Source: Rhizophagus irregularis
Taxonomy: Eukaryota > Glomeromycota > Glomeromycetes > Glomerales > Glomeraceae
Assembly: GCF_026210795.1 (NCBI RefSeq)
Contig: NC_089435.1
Location: 2,914,001-2,978,000 of the forward strand
Reading direction: 5' to 3'
DNA: 64,000 nt
Shown: piece after piece, positions 47,298 to 58,162 of the stretch
How the letters are laid out: each line of letters begins with the position of its first letter
How positions within the stretch are numbered: the first letter of the stretch is position 1
Position numbers and translations under genes: made by a program
Notes under the pieces: model-generated
What the model saw: only the letters and a program-made list of their open reading frames with translations
What the model was told of the DNA's origin: nothing
The model's database searches: none

Positions 47298-49291
47298 ATG
47301 TTAACCGATATCGAATATAAAGACTCAAGTTGTGATAGTATTTATTGGTTGGAAAAATCAATCGAAGAAGGATATTTCAAATATTATGATTATAAAGAGT
47401 TTAAAAGTTTACAACCAATAGGAAGAGGTTCCTTCGGAAACGTGGTTCGTGCTACTTGGAAAAGTGATACTACTCTAGCTCTGAAATCTTTTAATAATGA
47501 TAAAATAACTCTTAAAGAAGTTGTTAATGAGGTAATATTAGAATTTGAAGCATTATTTTTTTTAAAAAAAATAATAAATATATTGAATGTATTTTATATG
47601 GAGCAGCTAAGGCTACAACGAGACGTTGATTATCACGAAAATATTTTACAATTTCGTGGAATTACAAAATATGAAGCCGGTAAGAATAATAATGTCAAAT
47701 AATATCAACTTTTTATTTAGGCCTTCCAACTTAATTGTTTGGACGGTTTAAAGGAGTTTAATAAAGTTTCGGAAAGTTTCGGAAAATCAGAATTTTTAGG
47801 GGGCAATTTATAAAATGAATAGGAAACGGCCGGAAACGTTAAAAGAATTTGAATCAAAGTATTTATATATATTTTAAAAAAAATTTTTTTTTTTCTTTTT
47901 TTCATTCTTTCATTTTCAGATGCAATACATCAAATGAAAAAATATATGTTAGTTTTGGAATATGCTGATAGTGGCACACTAAATAATTATTTGAAGGAAA
48001 ATTTTGATGAACTTAATTGGACTCACAAATATGAGTTGGCACAACAATTGGCAAGCGCAGTAACATGTATACATGATGAAGGAATTATTCATCGTGATTT
48101 GGTAAAAAATAGAATTCTTATTTTATTTTCTTAACAATTTTTGAAAAAATTTCTAATTATTTTTTATTTTTTATTTTTATTATATTAGCATGCAGACAAT
48201 ATTCTTGTACATAGAAAAAACATCAAGCTAGCTGACTTTGGTTTATCAAGAAAAATTGCCGAAGCGTCAAGTAGCGCAAGAATATTTGGTATAATACCTT
48301 ATGTAGATCCGAAAATTTTTAACAACAATCCCAATAATAACGATAATTGTAAAAGATATAAATTAAATAAGAAATCCGATGTATATAGTATTGGAATTCT
48401 TATGTGGCAAATTTCCAGCGGACATAAACCATTTTATAATGAAGACTCAAAATATGATATAACATTAGCTTTGGCTATCGTAAATGGGAAAAGAGAGAAA
48501 ACTATTGGTGGTACATCTCCTGAATATAGTAATTTATATAAAGGTAATATATACATAAATATATGTACCCCTAACTATTTATATATACTAAACACGCTGG
48601 CAATTAAATTACTTTTATTTAAATAGAATGCTGGAAATACGAACCAGGGGAACGTCCAACGATAAAAGAAGTTGCTTCAACTCTTAAAAAAATTTATTGC
48701 CCTGTAAAAAGTGATATTAATAATAATAGCGATAATAATAAATATTTGTGTGTAAAAGATAAGTCAGATTTAAAATCAAGCAAAGTAAGTATAGAAGATT
48801 TAAATAGAGATTTAGAAATACCGGTATATTCAAATATTATTCAAAAGATTAAGCCCAAGGATGATTTAAGTTCACAAATTAAAAGATCCACTCAATTAAA
48901 TATGATGAGTTTAAATAATAATCATCTCTCTGATGAAGGAGAAAAAAATAAAATTAAAGCTTTTGAATGTCAAAACAAGTCGGCTGATGACGAATATCTA
49001 GCAAACCAATTTAGGCTTGAATATTGTCGGAAAGAAGCAACATTTAAAACTTATAAGGAAGATATACTTCAAAATAATTTTGAAAAAGATAATGATACCG
49101 AGAAGAATTTAGAAAAACGTTATAAACCAACAGAAAATGGAAGTAAAGTTGTGCAATATAATTTGATTCATTATTATGAAAAGGATACCGAAAAAGATGA
49201 AAAGAAAGATTATAAAAATGGAAATTTGAATTTTCAATTTAAACTTGGATGTTATGATGAAGAAATTGAAACCGAAGTAATTATCAGTTGA
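47298..49291 (+). CDS. Protein kinase with degenerate Sel1 tail, 502 aa as modelled
   Basis: Exons 47298-47531, 47607-47679, 47920-48101, 48189-48543 and 48627-49291, with the same intron phases as the gene at 39287. Kinase motifs: [63 protein letters not shown]. The C-terminal part has only weak Sel1-like traces ([15 protein letters not shown], a YYEKDTEKD segment). Intron 2 is unusually long here (240 nt). The stop at 49289 may be avoided. A donor GAA|GTAATT at 49277 and an acceptor TTTAG at 49365 are both phase 0 and would join this gene to the long frame starting at 49366. Both models are open. Confidence 0.85.
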
Positions 49292-49365
49292 ATTAATTTT
49301 TTTTTTAATGTGCTGTACTTTCGAATTCTTTTTGAATCTTTTACATTTTTTTCAAAATTATTTAG

Positions 49366-51891
49366 ATTCTCTTATCAAACGAGCCATGTTCGCTTGGTGA
49401 AGAAAAAAACACAATCTACGTTTGCAACGAAGTCGCAAGTAAAGTACAAGCTTTACGTAATAATATTGCCTGCTTAACACATAATGGATTTGCAGAAATC
49501 AACGATGACCTCATAAGTGGCCCATTCAAATCTTTGAGCGACCTTTTAGAAACAAATCAAGATGTATTGAGTTGTAAGAAGATGGCCGAATTTTTTGTAA
49601 ATTATGTTGATTGCATCACTTCGTGGATTCAACCTAAATTGGATATTTTGAAAGGTAATCTTAACGAAGTAGATTTAGAAGAATTATCGAAAGCTAACAT
49701 TTACGATCTTATCGAAGAATTTGAAGCTGTAGAAGTTGCCAGTAACAATGCCTTTGGTTTTGCCAAAACATTAGCAAATAAATTAATCGGGGAAGTGATA
49801 AATGAAATTGAACAAGATTGCGATGACAATGAAGATATCAAGGCTGATCCTGAACTTATCCATGTTAAACAGCGAGAGACTAACTCATTATGGGAAGGAT
49901 TACATAAAGTAAAATCCGATTTGGAACAAACTCTTCAAGCTATTGATTTTAAGAAAAAGGTTAATGAAGTTTTAAATGATGTTAATGATATATCTAACAA
50001 AATATCGAATGCTTTGGTCAAAGACGTTACTTATAATGATATGGAGAATTGGCGAATTAAATTAAATCATTTTGAACAAGGAGAACTTTTCTCTTTAACA
50101 AAACTTATCCAAAAGAATTTGAACAAAGAAAATTTTTGCGCTTTTAACGATAGAAAATCAAAGGAACTTGAAGGACTTTTGAAAAAAGTTGACGGTGTTA
50201 TTGAAAATCTAAAGAGATTGATGAACAATAAGATTAATGAAGCTGATGCATACCGATTATCACGAATTGATATTTATGTGAGCGATGTTAATGACTTGCA
50301 AGGTTGGATCGATGACTCTATCAAAATATTCGCAGATGCTAAACCTAAACATGGTATCTTGGTCGGAGATTCTAAAGCTCTTGATAAAAATAGTTTTAGT
50401 GAATTAACGTTATTATATGAACAGTTCACAAAAGAATTACCTAATCGTATAGATCAATTAGAAAGTACAAGAGAAAAATTTAATGATATATCATTAAAGG
50501 AAGAAATATCCGAACTAGAAGAAATACCAAACCGGAAATCAAATCTTGATCAATCATGGGACAATCTAGATTTAATTACAGGAGAATTTAAGGACTTTAT
50601 TGAAAAAATTCAGAATTGGTACCGACAACATGATGTCATATATAATATTGAAGATAGTCTTAGTGAACTGGAAGATCGAATTAACGGATTAAGTAGTATC
50701 ATAGGTTATGATAATTTAGAAGGGGAAGTAAAAGAATTAGACGATAAAATTAATATAGCTAAATTAATGCTTGATGAAGCTAAATCTAGGGCGAGTCAAA
50801 TAATTTATGATCCTGATTACTTTATTGATTTAAAGAATCATGAAAATTTTGAGCATCATTATAACAAATCAACTAAACAGCTTGATAAATTATTATCTAC
50901 GTTTCATAATGCTCTTACCACAACATACAATGCTTCATTATTAGCAGCTTTTTATGCAGATGCTAATCGCATATTAGAAAATTGTTATGAAGAAACCGTT
51001 ATGATAAAATCAAGACATGATGATCTTAAGAATAGTAGATATTATGCTCTTCATGTTGATGCTCTTGGAATAATTATAGAAAATGCTATTAATAAATATT
51101 CAAAAAGTGAAGAAAAGTTAAATAGGTATTATCAACGAGTAAATGTCTGTTTAAAAAAAGAAGTAGATAAACTTGTTGAATTAAAACTTGCCGAAACAAA
51201 AAAGAATCATATAATGTGCATTTTTAGCAAAATTACATCAACTTTAAAACAATTTTCCGATGCCGTTGCTTTGGAACATGATGAAATTGAACTTTTAAGG
51301 GCGGTTCATAATCATGCTAAAACAGCCCATGAAATCAATAATTGGATAAATTCTTGTAATCTTGCAATAATATCAAAATATTCAATCGATCAGGAAGCTT
51401 TAGAAGAAAAGATCACCAAATTTCAAAATGTCATTCATCAATTCAAAAATCAAAATCACAAAATTCTCATATCGGGAGCTGATAACGAACCGCAAGAGAC
51501 AAATCCTAAAATTGATTTTATGAGAATACAAACAAATTGTGTGGTAGAACGTTGGTATAGACTTCAAAATTTATTAGCACATTTAAGAACGAGCCTGGAT
51601 ACCTTAAAGGAAGGCCAAGAAATTTCACGCTCCATTGATCAACTTAAAGCAAGAATTTTGAATATTCCAACATATTTTACGAAATATGATATAGAAGAAC
51701 TTGATAAAGTTCAATCCGAAGTTAATTATATCATAGAACCAAAAATCAAAGCTTTAGATGAAATGATAAACGATTTAACAGAAAATGATTCAGGATACAT
51801 ACAACAGCGCTGCAGAATCGCTGAAGCGTTAATTAAACTAACAGATATAATAGACAACAAGAGAACTCAACTTTGGGAGGCACGTAATTAA
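49366..51891 (+). CDS. Spectrin-like coiled-coil protein, no independent start seen
   Basis: Open frame of 841 codons from the TTTAG acceptor at 49365 to TAA. The first in-frame ATG is at 49582, which would discard about 72 residues of coding-quality sequence. An upstream exon is therefore needed, most simply the last exon of the kinase gene at 47298. The protein is almost wholly alpha-helical with heptad patterns. It has spectrin-repeat-like Trp positions (NSLWEGLHKVKSDLEQTL, DQSWDNLDLITGEFKDFI, ERWYRLQNLLAHLRTSLD). It resembles the spectrin-like or Kar9-like cytoskeletal linker proteins of fungi, but I cannot assign it with certainty. Lys/Glu/Asn-rich, with no membrane segment. A role as a structural or microtubule/actin linker is inferred. 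Confidence 0.8.
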   Translation: MLLSNEPCSLGEEKNTIYVCNEVASKVQALRNNIACLTHNGFAEINDDLISGPFKSLSDLLETNQDVLSCKKMAEFFVNYVDCITSWIQPKLDILKGNLNEVDLEELSKANIYDLIEEFEAVEVASNNAFGFAKTLANKLIGEVINEIEQDCDDNEDIKADPELIHVKQRETNSLWEGLHKVKSDLEQTLQAIDFKKKVNEVLNDVNDISNKISNALVKDVTYNDMENWRIKLNHFEQGELFSLTKLIQKNLNKENFCAFNDRKSKELEGLLKKVDGVIENLKRLMNNKINEADAYRLSRIDIYVSDVNDLQGWIDDSIKIFADAKPKHGILVGDSKALDKNSFSELTLLYEQFTKELPNRIDQLESTREKFNDISLKEEISELEEIPNRKSNLDQSWDNLDLITGEFKDFIEKIQNWYRQHDVIYNIEDSLSELEDRINGLSSIIGYDNLEGEVKELDDKINIAKLMLDEAKSRASQIIYDPDYFIDLKNHENFEHHYNKSTKQLDKLLSTFHNALTTTYNASLLAAFYADANRILENCYEETVMIKSRHDDLKNSRYYALHVDALGIIIENAINKYSKSEEKLNRYYQRVNVCLKKEVDKLVELKLAETKKNHIMCIFSKITSTLKQFSDAVALEHDEIELLRAVHNHAKTAHEINNWINSCNLAIISKYSIDQEALEEKITKFQNVIHQFKNQNHKILISGADNEPQETNPKIDFMRIQTNCVVERWYRLQNLLAHLRTSLDTLKEGQEISRSIDQLKARILNIPTYFTKYDIEELDKVQSEVNYIIEPKIKALDEMINDLTENDSGYIQQRCRIAEALIKLTDIIDNKRTQLWEARN

Positions 51892-52278
51892 TTTTGATTG
51901 GTACTTTTTTTTATGATATCAGTCATTAGACATAATAAGTATTTAACTTAAAATAATTATTTGTTCGTTTTTAATTAATGATTATTTAAATTTAGTATAA
52001 TACTTTATAATTATTAATTAGATTCATCAGTTAGATGTTTATTTTAAAGCAAATTCAGGAATATGCTTGCTATCAAAGACAAGCCGATTTACAATTATAC
52101 GTCAATGTCATTTTTGATCGTCAAGCTTAAAAAATTCAAACTAGGATATTGCAAAATTTTCTTGAATAAGTTAAATTAAAATAATAATTTATAATTTTCC
52201 TATAAATATCTTAATGATTTTATAATATTCAAATAACAAATTGCGGTTTTTTGGACTAAACCACTCTATATATATTGA
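51892..52278. other. Short spacer, convergent genes
   Basis: AT-rich 3' flanks of two convergent genes. Nothing else is seen. Confidence 0.6.
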
Positions 52279-54709
52279 TTAATCCAATTCCTCTGGTTCG
52301 GGAATATTTCCTGTTATCTCTTCTTTGAAAGATTTTGAAATGTCAAGAATTGTTTCTAATTGCTCTGTAGTAATCATTGCATCCGGATTATTTTTCATAG
52401 CTAATGCCTAATTAAACAAAATATATGTATTAGTTACCTAGAGCAAAATCACGCATTTGTATAATAGTTATATTTACCTTCGCTAATCTTATAGCTGTTT
52501 TGATCTCTCTTCCATTTAGAGGTCGTTCTTTCAGATTGTCAATATTCACTTTACTTCTACCTTTTCCTTCAACGCGATCTAAGAATGTACGCCATATTTT
52601 TTCACGTGCTACGTATATAAAAGATCATGATTAGTTTGGAGTAGTATTTTATTTCGTAGTAAAAATTTATCATACCATCAGAATCTAATTCGTCATATTT
52701 CAAGGCGATCGAAATTCGAGATTGGAAAGCGGCGTCAAAACATTTTACTTTAAAAGAAAAATAAAAATTTAATAACCGATAACATTTCAGAAAAAAAAAA
52801 TATCTTACAAATATTCCTTACCTCGATTTGTTGTCAAGAACAAAATCCCTTGATGGTATTCAAGTAACCTTAAAAATATACTAACAAGAGCATTACGTTT
52901 AGCATCATGATCACTTCGACGTTCAAGAAAGATATCAGCTAAAGTTAATAAATGACATGAAATAATTAGTTAAAAAAACTGATCGAAAATTACATCATAT
53001 AATAACATATTTACCTTCATCAATTAAAATGACAGCATTCCAAATATTTGCCACATCAAGAATTTCGTTTAATTTCTTTTCTAATTCAGTTGCAGTTGCT
53101 CCTAATTCTCCAACACTAACGGAATGTAACGGGCGATGAAGGGATTCGGAAATTGCTTCAGCAGTTAATGTTTTGCCAACTATTAAAAATATCATGGTTA
53201 AATTTATGTAATCATTTCATAGCCGCATAATAGCTTAAATTTACACACCTCCAGGGGGTCCGTGTAACAAAAAGATACAACCGCCACCTTTACCGCTGAT
53301 AATATCCAATCCTTTATGATCAGATTTGACAAGACTAGAAATCAGTTCTTTTTTGATTGGGTCCATAACAAGTTGATCGAATGCGTCATCATCAAATGTT
53401 ATATCTAAAATTTTGGGAAATCGTTAAGATACAAACTACAAAACATAAAACATAAATTTTTTTTTTTTTAAAGAAAGAACATATATATAAAATACCGCTT
53501 AATTCATCAATATATATTTGACCCCATTTCTTTGACGCAAAACTAAATCCATAAACTGAAGGTGCACACATGAAAAGTTCTTCCTCTTTAACCGATTTTC
53601 GGTCAACTTTTTTTCTGGTATCCATGCCATAACCCGGATTGATCTTAAAAAATGAGACTGTATCAACCATAAGGCGGCCTTCACTTTTAAAATGGATGGT
53701 GCCGCACATATATTTGCGAAACAAACTTCCAGTATAATAAAGATAATGTGGACCGATCGCATATTTTACGAATTTTCTTCCCCTTGCTACCAGTTCATCG
53801 TGAGTTGAATCTGACAGTGGAGCAACAGGGAGCTCATCGATATCACAAGCACCTTCCCAATCATCAATAACAAATATTTTCAATCCACTATAAAACGTAA
53901 CGCCATCTAAAAGTTATAAGTTAATTGAGATGCATAATCTTTTAATTATACCATCAAAAGAAATCAAATTATACAAACCTGAATCGATTACTTCAGCTTT
54001 AACGCTCATATGATTTCCCATAAAATCACTATAATATGATGCTTGAATTACTTTTGCCCCAACTGTACGTTGATGCCAAACAGCGCGTACGTGTTGACCT
54101 TAAAATATGAAATATATTTATGAATATAATGTAATGCTATTTATGATGATATTAGCAAAAAGTCAAATACCTCTTGGAAATAGATAGAATAGATTGTTGA
54201 ATGTAATAATATTCTAAAGAGAAGAGATTAGAGAAATTGTAAAGAAAACGAATGAGTATTTTAGATATATAATGAATTTTTAAGCTTACGTTATCAGTCA
54301 TTTTTTTGATTTGATAAATTTTTGATTCATATTCACTTTCGATCCAATCAACTAATGATTTCAATTTGTTTGACCTATTAAATTTTTTAGGGGTGTTGTC
54401 TTTAGAATCAGAAACGCCTTTAACAGCATTTTGAAGTATAGGTAAAATAGAAAACAATTCATGTGCTGGAATCTATAATATTCAACATAAAAAAAATTTA
54501 GTAAAAAAATTTTTATGTTATTTTGTTTATAAAATATATACAACCTTGGGGTTGATTTCAAACGCATTTTCACTTTTCAAATATTTTTGGACGATCATTG
54601 TAAGTTCAGGATCCGATAAAAAAACAGATACATCTGCACCATCATCACTACGTTCTATTCTGAAGGTTTCAGGTTCTTTGTCATTGCCATTTGTTAATAA
54701 AGAATCCAT
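52279..54709 (-). CDS. AAA-family ATPase with N-terminal DUF7025-like region, 567 aa
   Basis: Eleven exons: 54709-54545, 54472-54290, 54213-54171, 54098-53979, 53906-53496, 53404-53249, 53179-53015, 52938-52809, 52747-52677, 52608-52478 and 52407-52279. The middle region (GLKIFVIDDWEG, ARGRKFVKYAIGPHYLYYTG, GRLMVDTVSFFKINPGYG) fits the DUF7025-type domain that precedes AAA in many fungal ATPases. The AAA core has Walker A GPPGGVGKTLTAEA (split by an intron), Walker B VILIDEADIF, TTNR and FQSRI (arginine finger region). For exon 8 the nearer donor (52821) gives a frame conflict, while the second GTAAGA donor at 52808 keeps the frame and adds GKEYF after TTNR. Such proteins remodel protein complexes; substrate and location are unknown. 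Confidence 0.88.
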
Positions 54710-55297
54710 AATTTTATTGTTAATGTATATAAAGCGGTAAAAAAAATATAAGATAAAAAGAATTTTAATAATTTGTTTTTTTTTTTGAATGAAAGTATTT
54801 GACTTTCTTTTATAATAATTTGAATATCTAGTAAATCAATGCTCTTAATGATATTTAGAATTAAATTAACCTTATTTGTGACCCACAAAAGCGCAAAATG
54901 AACAAAAGAACCTGTTATTGTAAATATAAATGCTAAACAATAACCGATAACTTTCATTACGCGCAGAAAAAGTAATGTCAGAGCTTGCGCGATGAAATTA
55001 TTATAGTAAAAGTAAAAGTAAATTATAAAATGACCTTTTGTTTGACATAAACAGGTAGTATGTTCCAAATTTATTTAGTGATATACCCAAAGGTTATTAT
55101 CGATTTATCGATTGTAATTGTTGCTAAAACATTTAAAGCATCTATAAAGAAAAAATTAGAATAACTAAAAAGTAAAATATTGACAAATATGGCAGTACAA
55201 ATACTGCAATGTGTCTACACTCTACATTATGCACAGCAATTTATCTGCGGTAGTAACAGGATTTAATGTCAAAAAGGAATCATACACATGTTATCCC

Positions 55298-55328
55298 TGA
55301 TCGGCACCATTTGTAATGGTGCCGATCA
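55298..55328. repeat. Perfect 14-bp hairpin
   Basis: TGATCGGCACCATT, a TGT loop, then AATGGTGCCGATCA. The stem is GC-richer than its surroundings. It could be the core of a decayed foldback element or a structured RNA. No gene is adjacent. Confidence 0.6.
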
Positions 55329-55569
55329 GATTACTATTCAATTTTAATACTAACTTTTAAATTACAGTATGATTTCTCGAATTTTTTTTCCTTTTTTTCT
55401 AATATTTTTTTTTATATGAGCGTCATTAAATTAAAAATGAAGTCAACATTTCTTCATAAATAGAATCATTTTTTTAAAGAATTTTTTTAATTTTATAATT
55501 TAACATTTAATTTTATAATTAGTAAGATATTTTGTTAAAAACAATATTCGAAGTTGCACAAAAATACAA

Positions 55570-55700
55570 AAATGCAAAGTCGTACTATTGTACGAAAACT
55601 CAAATTAGTACGAAAATTTTAAAACTTTCGTACGTACTAGACGTACGAACAAAAAAAACACACGTACGTACTAATTTGCGTTACCGTACGCTGAAAATTT
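55570..55700. repeat. ACGTAC / GTACGAA-rich patch
   Basis: Many copies of CGTAC and GTACG (GTACTATTGTACGAAAA, TTCGTACGTACTAGACGTAC, CACGTACGTACTAATTTG, ACCGTACG) in both orientations over about 130 bp. The arms around the centre are partly self-complementary. Likely a decayed foldback element. Confidence 0.45.
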
Positions 55701-56879
55701 GATTACATAATGATTGACATTTACCGAAATCTTCCATCCGTTTTTTTTTTATTTAACTGATAACGGTAAAAGAATAGATAACCTATTTTTTTAATTAAAA
55801 AAAAAAGAAAAAATAATTTTATTTATTTGTGATATTATTTTATGGTAATAAATATTTTTTTTGATGGCTCTTTTTTTTATCATAGTAATCATAGTAAATA
55901 AATTATTAATAAATAAATAATTTTTTTTTTTTAAAAAAAAAATTTCATGGTTAGTACAGTACGATCAATACGATCTAAAAACAATGCTACTAGACACATT
56001 ACACAGGCTTTTCGGCATTCTAATCTCCAAGCCAATAATTGCGAAAATCATATCGCATAATTTTCAACCTGTATCCTAAAAAGAGAAATGTACTACTTAA
56101 ACATATTCAAGAAATAGAAAAAACAGAAGCACTTATAATTGAAGAAGATATTAGAGGATTAGAGGATAGTGAAATAACAGCTAACAATTTACGGATAGGG
56201 AGTTTGAAAGAACACTGGTTTTACATTTATTTTTTCCCATAGGTGTAAACTCGGCTTTGTCACACGACTGGTTTTATAACTTCTATATACTTTCCACCCT
56301 CTCTTCTTTTCTTTATAATTTTGCGTTAACGAAATCAGATTTTCTTCCAATACCACAAAGTTCATGTAAAACCAACCATATGAATAATCGGATAAATTTA
56401 TTAAATAAAGAATTTTAAATCAAAAAAATAATAACTCAAAATCATGTACTAAAAATTATTAATAGTTACTACTTAGTACTTCAATAATTTTCTGATAATT
56501 TACTTTGAATAATTTATTAAATTTTACGTTAGAAAATTTACAATAATTAATAAATTTTACAACTCAAAATTGTAACAATATTATTTATTAATAAAATATT
56601 AGCAATTTTTTCTCGAAAGATATATTTTCGAATAATTAATAATTTAAAATTTAAAATTCTTTTTGTTAATTGGATTTTGAAAACATAATAAAATAATCAT
56701 GAGTAATTTTTATTGAACATTTTTATCCTAATTATGAAAAAAAAAACCAAGAAAATAGAAATAATCGAAAAATAATGAAATGTAATAATTAAAAAAAAAA
56801 TGAAATGAAATGAACTAAACTTAAATGAAAAGAAATATTATAAATAAACTAATTAAAGTTGAACTTTCATTTGTAAAAG

Positions 56880-57001
56880 CTAAATTTTTTATATTACTTT
56901 CATATAAAATAATCATATTGATAAGGACCGTTTGGTTATGCTAAATTTTTTATATTACTCTCATATAAAATAATCATATTGATAAGGACCGTTTGGTTAT
57001 G
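56880..57001 (+). repeat. 61-bp tandem duplication
   Basis: Two head-to-tail copies (56880-56940 and 56941-57001) starting CTAAATTTTTTATATTACT and ending GGACCGTTTGGTTATG. I see one difference (TTT versus CTC near the middle). Very recent. Confidence 0.9.
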
Positions 57002-57890
57002 TTAAAAAATTTATAGTAATGTTAGATTAAAGCTAATTTAATAATTTAAAATTAAATATTTTAGCTATATAAAGAATAAAAAATGAGTTATCATTCAAAC
57101 CTTAAAAGTAAATAAAAAAAAAAGAGGAATTAGTTCGTTTATTTTACTCAAAAAATGTATTAATAGAGCCCTTAACTTTTAGGAAGAATTCTGTAATCCA
57201 TCTTGCATACTGTAAGAAACAGTTCCGTTTACTAAAATTGAAGCTGTAGGTATCATTATTTGAATATACTTGGGAATTAGATTGAGTATTATAGTTGAAT
57301 ATCATTTTACTGATAAATAGGATACTGGACTTGTTGCTGAATCTGTTGTTGAATTAGGATTGTAAATTATAATGATGCGACCAACTGGTAATTAGGAATG
57401 TGAGATAGATTGATTCTATCATTCAAGAGTCTCACATTTTCTAATGGGTGTAATTCGGTATACTGATATGTATATACGTTTCTCCTAAGTCCATTTCACC
57501 GGAAGACTTGTCGCAGAAGTCATTTCATCAAAAGGATGTTTCGCCGAAGGGTCCGAATGGAAATTTCTCTGAATGGACATTACGCCGAAACTTTTCCCGA
57601 ATCATCCATTCACCGACACCAAATAGGTCGGTCATTCCGAAAATGTCAGCGATTGACATTCTATCATTAAAATTCAATCTAATACCCTATTTTTTTTTAT
57701 TAAAATATATTAATGAAAATTGCTAAAGCTCACCGTCACGTTATGATGTACTTTCGGCCAGAATTAAAAATCAAATAAAATACTGGCCAGCATTACATCA
57801 TAATTTCACCACCGGTGATGTTTAGCAATACCCAATATTAAATTATTAATAATGTTTTTAGTAACAAAATTTTCGTAAAGAAAATTGTCA

Positions 57891-57940
57891 TTTATCGCTA
57901 TAGCGACATATCGCCAGTCTATACAGATCATGTGATTTAT
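57891..57940 (+). repeat. Left terminal inverted repeat of MULE-like element
   Basis: TTTATCGCTATAGCGACATA, then TCGCCAGTC and ATCATGTGATTTA. It is complementary to 59391-59440 with few mismatches. The outer TCGCTATAGCGA is itself palindromic. Confidence 0.8.
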
Positions 57941-58162
57941 TGATTTAAACTCGTGATTTGCTTTTTTTAAACTATAATTAGATTATGAAAAAAAGATTAT
58001 CGTTATTTTTTTCTCACGATTGTCTCTCTCTTTTTCATTTACCAACAATTTTAAACTTTCATTAATAACGACCAATACATCCTTGCTTATTTCACTCCTT
58101 TTACTCATAAACAAACTTTTTTTTTACTCTTTTGTATTATTTTTATATGGTAAATATATGAT

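Larger units (their letters stand above)
54710..57890. other. Long spacer
   Basis: AT-rich. Contains a perfect hairpin (55298-55328), an ACGTAC-rich patch (55570-55700) and a 61-bp duplication (56880-57001), all listed separately. At about 57160-57460 the minus strand has Gln/Asn-rich coding-like sequence (IQQQIQQQVQYPIYQ, NGTVSYSMQDGLQNSS) in different frames, perhaps the remnant 3' end of a transcription-factor-like gene. At 57495-57650 there is a GC-richer stretch with recurring CGCCGAA / CCGAATGGA motifs. Open frames at 54694-55068, 56039-56242 and 57508-57726 do not look like genes. Confidence 0.45.

Noticed and set aside
54694-55068. 124-residue hydrophobic frame on the minus strand
   Set aside because: Overlaps the start of the AAA gene in another frame; hydrophobicity follows from T-rich sequence, with no recognisable family.
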